DNA of 64,000 nucleotides from the NCBI RefSeq assembly GCF_029893825.1, contig NZ_JARXXV010000001.1, positions 310,001-374,000 of the forward strand, read 5' to 3'. Origin of the DNA: Aurantimicrobium minutum. GTDB taxonomy: Bacteria; Actinomycetota; Actinomycetes; Actinomycetales; Microbacteriaceae. The notes under the pieces were generated by a model. It saw only the letters and a list, made by a program, of their open reading frames with translations, did no database searches and was not told where the DNA came from. This document shows, piece by piece, positions 59,238 to 64,000 of this stretch. Numbering within the stretch: position 1 is the stretch's first letter; each line of letters opens with the position of its first letter. The position numbers and the translations under genes were made by a program.

Positions 59238-60683
59238 ATGAGACGCGCCAAAATTGTTGCGACCCTCGGCCCAGCAACTTCGAGCTACGAAAGCCTGAAG
59301 TCCATCATTGAAGCTGGAGTGGACGTTGCCCGAATGAACCTCTCACATGGTTCATATGACGTGCACGAAGAGGTTTACCGCAATGTTCGTAAAGCTGCTG
59401 CAGACGTCGGGAAGCCAGTTGCTGTTCTGGTTGACCTGCAAGGCCCGAAGATTCGCCTGGGCAAGTTTGAGGGCGGTCCATATGACCTCGCCGAAGGTGA
59501 CATCTTTAAGATCACCATTGAAGACATCGTGGGTAACAAAGAGCTCAGCTCCACCACATTCAAAGGTCTGCCTCAGGATGTGAAGCCTGGTGACCCACTC
59601 CTCATTGATGACGGCAAAGTTACTTTGCGTGTTTTGGAAACCGACGGAACCGTTGTGACCACTATTGTCGAGGTTCCAGGACCTATCTCCAACAACAAGG
59701 GTATTAATCTTCCCGGTGTCGCAGTGAATGTTCCAGCACTTTCAGACAAGGACGAAGCAGATCTCCGCTGGGGTCTTCGTCTGGGGGCTGATTTTATTGC
59801 TCTGAGTTTTGTTCGTGATGCTGCTGACATCAAGCGTGTGCACGAAATCATGGATGAAGAAGGTGTACGTCTACCTGTTATTGCCAAGATTGAAAAGCCC
59901 CAGGCTGTAGACAACCTCGAAGAAATCGTTGATGCTTTCGATGCAATCATGGTTGCCCGCGGCGACCTCGGTGTTGAACTTCCTTTGGAAGCGGTTCCGA
60001 TTGTGCAAAAGCGTGCAGTTGAGCTGGCCCGTCGCTGGGCTAAGCCTGTCATCGTCGCTACGCAGGTTCTTGAATCTATGATCTCAAGCCCACGTCCAAC
60101 ACGTGCTGAAGCTTCTGACTGTGCAAACGCGGTTCTCGATGGAACAGATGCCGTCATGCTCTCGGGTGAAACCAGTGTTGGTGAATTCCCCACCATCACC
60201 GTTGCCACTATGGCTCGCATCATCGAGTCCACCGAAGACCACGGAATTGAACGTATTCCTGAACTTGGTACCAAGCCACGAACCCAGGGTGGAGCAATCA
60301 CCTTGGCTGCTAAGGAAGTTGCTGAATTCGTCGACGCAAAGTACCTGTGTGTTTTCACTGAATCCGGTGACTCTGCGCGCCGTATGGCTCGTCTGCGCTC
60401 AGACATCCCCATGATCGTTCTTACCCCTCACGAGCACATTCGTCGTCGTATGTCACTTACCTGGGGCGTGAAGTCTTACCTCGTTGACGCTGTGACTCAC
60501 ACCGACCAGATGTTTGGTCAGGTTGATGACTTATTGCTAGGTGAGGGTCTCGCAGAGGCAGGGGACAAGGTAGTCGTGATTGCGGGTTCCCCTCCCGGAA
60601 TTGCCGGTTCTACCAACGACCTTCGCGTTCACAAGGTTGGAGATGCACGCAACGCTGCAGCTCCCGCCTATCAAAACCTCTAG
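59238..60683 (+). CDS. pyk: Pyruvate kinase
   Basis: 481-residue glycolytic enzyme that makes ATP and pyruvate from PEP. The conserved start MRRAKIVATLGPATSS fixes ATG 59238; the frame is open further upstream. Active-site parts are seen in MNLSHG, ALSFVRDAADIK, IAKIEKPQAV and MVARGDLGVELP, with the C-terminal effector domain ending in VHKVGDA. The ribosome-binding site is weak (AAAGAG). It ends at a strong terminator. Confidence 0.97.
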   Translation: MRRAKIVATLGPATSSYESLKSIIEAGVDVARMNLSHGSYDVHEEVYRNVRKAAADVGKPVAVLVDLQGPKIRLGKFEGGPYDLAEGDIFKITIEDIVGNKELSSTTFKGLPQDVKPGDPLLIDDGKVTLRVLETDGTVVTTIVEVPGPISNNKGINLPGVAVNVPALSDKDEADLRWGLRLGADFIALSFVRDAADIKRVHEIMDEEGVRLPVIAKIEKPQAVDNLEEIVDAFDAIMVARGDLGVELPLEAVPIVQKRAVELARRWAKPVIVATQVLESMISSPRPTRAEASDCANAVLDGTDAVMLSGETSVGEFPTITVATMARIIESTEDHGIERIPELGTKPRTQGGAITLAAKEVAEFVDAKYLCVFTESGDSARRMARLRSDIPMIVLTPHEHIRRRMSLTWGVKSYLVDAVTHTDQMFGQVDDLLLGEGLAEAGDKVVVIAGSPPGIAGSTNDLRVHKVGDARNAAAPAYQNL

Positions 60684-60692
60684 GTCAGATAC

Positions 60693-60723
60693 AGAAAAGC
60701 CCCTCATCAAGAGGGGCTTTTCT
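60693..60723. terminator. Bidirectional terminator between pyk and tRNA-Leu
   Basis: A perfect 13-pair stem, AGAAAAGCCCCTC and its complement, encloses the loop ATCAA. T runs on both strands allow it to end pyk on the plus strand and the tRNA-Leu transcript on the minus strand. Confidence 0.93.
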
Positions 60724-60729
60724 TTGTTG

Positions 60730-60810
60730 TGCCGAATGTGGGACTTGAACCCACACGTCCGAAGACAAAGCATTTTGAGTGCTCCGCGTCTGCCATTCCG
60801 CCAATTCGGC
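60730..60810 (-). tRNA. tRNA-Leu (CAA)
   Basis: Read on the minus strand: acceptor GCCGAAT pairs with ATTCGGC, with discriminator A. The anticodon stem GAGCA/TGCTT holds the loop CTCAAAA, anticodon CAA, which reads UUG. A long variable arm (class II) follows, then the T arm GTGGG/CCCAC with TTCAAGT. CCA is not encoded. Length 81. Confidence 0.95.
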
Positions 60811-60832
60811 TGGTATATCTTCAAGAATATCC

Positions 60833-60838
60833 TAGGCT
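60833..60838 (+). promoter_or_regulatory. Predicted -10 box of pdtaR (TAGGCT)
   Basis: TAGGCT, then exactly six bases, then the pdtaR ATG. It lies 23-28 bases from the 5' end of the divergent tRNA-Leu. Confidence 0.5.
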
Positions 60839-60844
60839 GGAGCT

Positions 60845-61465
60845 ATGGCCGACCAAGAAATCCAAACTCCCACCAAACGTCGTGTAGTTGTTGCTGAAGA
60901 TGAGTCACTTATCCGCATGGATATTGTCGAAACTCTCCGTGACAACGGCTTTGATGTAGTTGGTGAGGCGGGAGATGGCGAAGCAGCTGTAGCCCTGGCT
61001 AAAGAACTTCGTCCTGACCTTGTGGTGATGGACGTCAAGATGCCCAAGTTAGACGGTATTTCTGCGGCGGATCAGCTCAACAAAGAGCATGTTGCACCTG
61101 TAGTGCTTCTAACTGCCTTTAGCCAGAAGGAGCTCGTGGAGCGTGCAACTGAGGCTGGCGCGTTGGCCTATGTGGTTAAGCCGTTCACTCCTAACGACTT
61201 GCTACCTGCTGTTGAGATTGCCCTTTCGCGTTGGGCTCAGATTGTTGCCCTCGAAAACGAGGTTGCAGACCTTTCAGAACGTTTTGAAACCCGCAAAATT
61301 GTCGATATTGCTAAGGGAATTCTTAACGAGAAGATGGGACTCACCGAACCAGAGGCATTCCGCTGGATTCAAAAGGCATCTATGGATCGCCGACTGACCA
61401 TGAAAGATGTCGCAGTGACTATCGTCGATCAGCTCGGTTCTGATCAGAAAAAGGATAAGAAGTAA
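60845..61465 (+). CDS. pdtaR: ANTAR-domain response regulator PdtaR
   Basis: 206 residues. An N-terminal receiver domain has E18/D19, phospho-acceptor D63 in VMDVKMP, T in LLTAFS and K in VVKPF. A coiled linker leads to a C-terminal ANTAR domain (about 145-200, RKIVDIAKGILNEKMGLTE) that binds two-hairpin RNA targets and prevents termination or changes translation. It corresponds to M. tuberculosis Rv1626, also between pyk and polA. The partner histidine kinase PdtaS is not in the window. The mRNA is predicted to be leaderless. Confidence 0.94.
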   Translation: MADQEIQTPTKRRVVVAEDESLIRMDIVETLRDNGFDVVGEAGDGEAAVALAKELRPDLVVMDVKMPKLDGISAADQLNKEHVAPVVLLTAFSQKELVERATEAGALAYVVKPFTPNDLLPAVEIALSRWAQIVALENEVADLSERFETRKIVDIAKGILNEKMGLTEPEAFRWIQKASMDRRLTMKDVAVTIVDQLGSDQKKDKK

Positions 61466-61481
61466 CTTACTTCTTATCTTT
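61451..61481. terminator. Palindrome at convergent gene ends
   Basis: GATAAGAAGTAA (61454-61465) and its exact complement (61467-61478) flank a single C, with pairing extended outward by three more bases on each side (one G-T). Each arm encodes Asp-Lys-Lys-stop of its own gene. It may work as a weak bidirectional terminator, but the stem is AT-rich and the T run is broken. Confidence 0.5.
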
Positions 61482-61895
61482 AATGAAGTTGGTCAACCTA
61501 ATGGTTGACAGTCGTCGCCCGTTTTCATCTGTGCACACAATTTCGTGGGTAGTAAGGGTTCGGCCTAGGTGCAGCGCCTTGCAGGTGGCAGTTACAAACC
61601 CTGACGAGATGCTTCCGGTGTGGGTTGCGCTAACTTCGATTCCTACGGCAACTCTGCCTTCGCCTGCATGCATGTTCGCTGCAATAGACCCAAGCCCTTC
61701 AGCAATAACTACAAAAGCACCACCGTGCAAAATGCCAACAGACTGAGTGTTGCCTTCAACGGGCATAGAAGCCACTGCGTATTCGGGGGAGAGCACATGC
61801 AACTGGATGCCCATTTTGTCCCACAGCGGACCGGCAGAGAATCCACGGAATTGCGCTAAATCAAGTACTGGTGGTCGAACATATTCAGTAGACAT
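61467..61895 (-). CDS. Hotdog-fold thioesterase, PaaI type
   Basis: 142 residues from ATG 61895 (MSTEYVRPPVLD), chosen because GAGGAA lies seven bases upstream; the frame is open further upstream across the polA start, which is unlikely. The hotdog signature VGILHGGAFVVIAEGLGS and the later ATHTGSISSGFVTATCKALHLGRT match acyl-CoA thioesterases of the PaaI group. The substrate is unknown. A thioesterase next to polA is common in actinobacteria. Confidence 0.88.
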   Translation of the reverse strand: MSTEYVRPPVLDLAQFRGFSAGPLWDKMGIQLHVLSPEYAVASMPVEGNTQSVGILHGGAFVVIAEGLGSIAANMHAGEGRVAVGIEVSATHTGSISSGFVTATCKALHLGRTLTTHEIVCTDENGRRLSTIRLTNFIKDKK

Positions 61896-61931
61896 AGAAG
61901 GTTCCTCGCAGGCTGAGTCAGGCGTGCTGTG

Positions 61932-61937
61932 TAGGCT
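61932..61937 (+). promoter_or_regulatory. Predicted -10 box of polA (TAGGCT)
   Basis: TAGGCT, six bases, then GTG 61944. This spacing supports the GTG as both transcript start and start codon. Confidence 0.5.
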
Positions 61938-61943
61938 TGGCAC

Positions 61944-64000
61944 GTGTCGAACAACGCCCAGCCTACCCTCATGGTCATCGATGGCCACTCACTTGCTTTC
62001 AGGGCGTTTTACGCGCTCCCAGTGGATAGTTTCCGCACGGCAGATGGTCAGCACACCAACGCTATTCATGGCTTCATTTCTATGATGTTGAACCTGCTTG
62101 CCAAAGAAAAGCCCACCCACTTAGCTGTAGCCTTCGACATCTCGCGTTTCTCTTTTAGAACACGCGAATATCCCGAATACAAGGGAACTCGTGGAGAAAC
62201 GCCACCAGAATTCATTGGTCAAGTTCCCCTTCTTCAAGATGCTCTTCACGCGATGGGTGTGACCACCATCACGAAAGAGGATTATGAAGCAGATGACATT
62301 TTGGCAACACTGGCAGCTCAGGGTTCAGCACAGAATTTCAAAGTATTAGTTGTTTCTGGAGACCGAGACACAATTCAGCTCATAGATGACAACGTCACCT
62401 TGCTCTATCCCTCGAAACAGGGTGTTTCTGAACTCACTCGCTATGACGCTGCCAAAGTTTTTGAACGCTATGGCATCAAACCGCACCAATACCCTGAGAT
62501 TGCTGCTCTCGTGGGTGAAACGAGTGACAATTTGCCCGGAGTGCCTAAGGTCGGTGAAAAGACCGCAGTCAAGTGGATCAACGAATTTGGTTCGCTCGAG
62601 GAAATTCTTCGTCGAGCTGATGAAATCGGTGGAAAAGTCGGCGAGAGTCTTCGCGAGTTTAAAGACAATGCCATTCGTAACCGGAAACTCAATCGCCTCG
62701 TCAATGATGTTGAACTTCCTGTTGGGCCAGCTGATTTAGAACGTGTACCGTTCGACTCCGAGGCCGTTAAAGAAGTCTTCGGTCGGCTTGAATTCAAATC
62801 ACTATTGACTCGGGTTTTGGCTCTAAATGGTGAAACCTCCGCAGATTCAGCTAGCTCGGTTTCCAAAGCAACTCCTAGTACTCCAACTTCTGTTCAAGCA
62901 GTAGTGAGGGAATATGTTGAACCTGCAGCTGCTTCAACGCCACCACACTCGCAGCAACTACTGGATGAAGAACTTTCAGCGTGGTTACACCGATCTTCTG
63001 AAGCCTCGCCTCAAGGGATAGCTATAGAGCTAGAAATCTATGCAAGCGGAATAGCGGTCGTTGGTTTAGCAACAGAAACCGAAGCAGTCTGTGTTCCCTG
63101 GTCTCCGGTTAGTGCAGATATGAAGCCACTGATTGACTGGCTTGCTGGACCCACGCCAAAGATTTTTCACGGCGCGAAAGAACAGCTCAAGTCTCTCCTC
63201 AGAGCAGACATCGCATGTGAGAATCTTGGTTTCGACACAGAGATTGCTGATTGGGTTCTGCGTCCAGATTCCTCCAAGCGTGAGCTTGCAGACCTAGTCA
63301 AGCTGTATCTCAATGAGCTTCTACCCACCCCCGATCCCAACCAATTAGTCCCTGATGATTCTGCACTTGATGCAGGTGGCCGTGCGTGGTTTATTCATCG
63401 GATCGATGCAGCAATTCGTGAACAAATGGATGCTGCCACTTTGGCACTCTTCCTGGAGATTGAAGTTCCAACACTGAACACACTGGCAGCTATGGAACTG
63501 CGTGGCGTGACAGTTAATCGTGCCAAGCTCGAGTTGCTCTCAACAGAACTAGGTGAGCGAGCTGAAAAGGCCAAAACCGAGGCATTTGAGGTCATCGGTC
63601 GCGAAGTGAACCTCGCCTCACCAAAACAATTGCAAGAAGTGTTATTTGATCAGCTCGGAATGCCCAAAACTCGTGCGACGAAGACCGGTTACACCACAGA
63701 TGCCACCGCATTGGCTGACCTGCAAGCAACAAATCCTCACCCGTTCTTAGGGTTACTTCTTGAACACCGTGATGTGACAAAGCTGAAGCAAATTGTCGAG
63801 ACGCTGATTCAAGCAATAGGTTCTGATGGTCGAATTCACACCACTTATGGTCAAACAGGTACCAGTACTGGACGCCTTTCCTCGGCAAACCCCAACCTGC
63901 AAAACATTCCCATCAGAACTGCTGATGGTCGCCGTATTCGTGAAGCATTTGAGGTGGGTGAAGGCTTCGACACGCTTTTCACTGCCGATTACTCTCAGAT
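61944..64000 (+). CDS. polA: DNA polymerase I (5' part, runs off the window)
   Basis: 685 codons without a stop, cut by the window end. The start GTG 61944 gives MSNNAQPTLMVIDGHSLAFR. An active-looking 5'-3' nuclease domain (about 10-290) has D13, YKGTRGETP, ADDILATLA and SGDRDTIQL. The 3'-5' exonuclease-like domain (about 330-480) has lost the metal-binding acidic residues: IAIELEIYASG replaces the DTET motif and FHGAKEQLKSLL lacks the expected Asp. The polymerase domain starts near 500; TGRLSSANPNLQNIPIR and motif A DYSQI are the last residues visible. Likely roles are Okazaki-fragment maturation and repair without proofreading. Confidence 0.95.
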   Translation, partial: MSNNAQPTLMVIDGHSLAFRAFYALPVDSFRTADGQHTNAIHGFISMMLNLLAKEKPTHLAVAFDISRFSFRTREYPEYKGTRGETPPEFIGQVPLLQDALHAMGVTTITKEDYEADDILATLAAQGSAQNFKVLVVSGDRDTIQLIDDNVTLLYPSKQGVSELTRYDAAKVFERYGIKPHQYPEIAALVGETSDNLPGVPKVGEKTAVKWINEFGSLEEILRRADEIGGKVGESLREFKDNAIRNRKLNRLVNDVELPVGPADLERVPFDSEAVKEVFGRLEFKSLLTRVLALNGETSADSASSVSKATPSTPTSVQAVVREYVEPAAASTPPHSQQLLDEELSAWLHRSSEASPQGIAIELEIYASGIAVVGLATETEAVCVPWSPVSADMKPLIDWLAGPTPKIFHGAKEQLKSLLRADIACENLGFDTEIADWVLRPDSSKRELADLVKLYLNELLPTPDPNQLVPDDSALDAGGRAWFIHRIDAAIREQMDAATLALFLEIEVPTLNTLAAMELRGVTVNRAKLELLSTELGERAEKAKTEAFEVIGREVNLASPKQLQEVLFDQLGMPKTRATKTGYTTDATALADLQATNPHPFLGLLLEHRDVTKLKQIVETLIQAIGSDGRIHTTYGQTGTSTGRLSSANPNLQNIPIRTADGRRIREAFEVGEGFDTLFTADYSQ

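Noticed and set aside
59573-60412. 279-residue minus-strand open frame opposite pyk
   Set aside because: Composition is Ser/Arg/Thr-rich as expected for the antisense frame of a highly biased gene; no domain is seen.
1-64000. CRISPR array, insertion sequence, prophage or genomic island
   Set aside because: I found no repeat-spacer pattern, transposase, integrase or phage gene, and gene order is conserved housekeeping throughout.

Overview
The window is a gene-dense stretch of chromosome from a small-genome actinobacterium. The best fit is the family Microbacteriaceae, close to the freshwater Luna/Aurantimicrobium-like lineages. This is inferred from protein sequence and gene order. The base composition is moderate (roughly half GC by eye, not counted), intergenic gaps are very short, and the gene order matches known actinobacterial neighbourhoods. 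I see no insertion sequences, phage genes, CRISPR arrays or rRNA genes, and no gene-free stretch over 300 bases.

Layout. (1) 1-12.7 kb: the end of a tRNA-Val, then thrS, a HIT protein, pdxS-pdxT, a YebC-type regulator, ruvC-ruvA-ruvB, yajC-secD-secF and the (p)ppGpp enzyme rel. (2) 12.7-15.3 kb, minus strand: an AbiEi-like orphan, a DUF349 protein and a membrane-anchored cyclophilin. (3) 15.3-27.3 kb, plus strand: rarA, rpsD, a small membrane protein, alaS, ruvX, mltG, the shikimate genes aroE-aroC-aroK-aroB-aroQ, efp and nusB. (4) 27.3-44.6 kb: the pyrimidine operon pyrR-pyrB-pyrC-(membrane protein)-carA-carB-pyrF. It runs on into an mIHF-guanylate kinase fusion, rpoZ, coaBC, metK, a degenerate priA, fmt, rsmB and rpe. 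(5) 44.6-53.0 kb: hisE-hisG-hisF-hisI, then trpE with two small membrane proteins, trpC-trpB-trpA and lgt. (6) 53.0-64.0 kb: a structured leader and gltB-gltD, pyk, tRNA-Leu (minus strand), the ANTAR regulator pdtaR, a hotdog thioesterase (minus strand) and polA, which runs off the end.

These are blocks that lie apart in Mycobacterium tuberculosis (from memory: Rv2614c-Rv2533c, Rv1379-Rv1408 and Rv1605-Rv1629) but are joined here. Within blocks most genes overlap by 1-8 bases or abut, so translational coupling is likely. The window covers B6 synthesis, recombination and replication enzymes, Sec export, the stringent response, aromatic, pyrimidine, Trp, His and glutamate synthesis, and tRNA charging.

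Main points worth attention: an in-frame fusion of a mycobacterial-type integration host factor to guanylate kinase; a 178-base leader before gltB with mutually exclusive pairings and a sequestered ribosome-binding site, matching no riboswitch class I know; a PyrR-binding loop next to the pyrR ribosome-binding site; a recurrent TAGGCT-like -10 box exactly 6-7 bases before start codons, implying many leaderless mRNAs and correcting some starts; a palindrome that encodes the C-termini of two convergent genes; and a PriA and a PolA that have lost helicase and proofreading residues.
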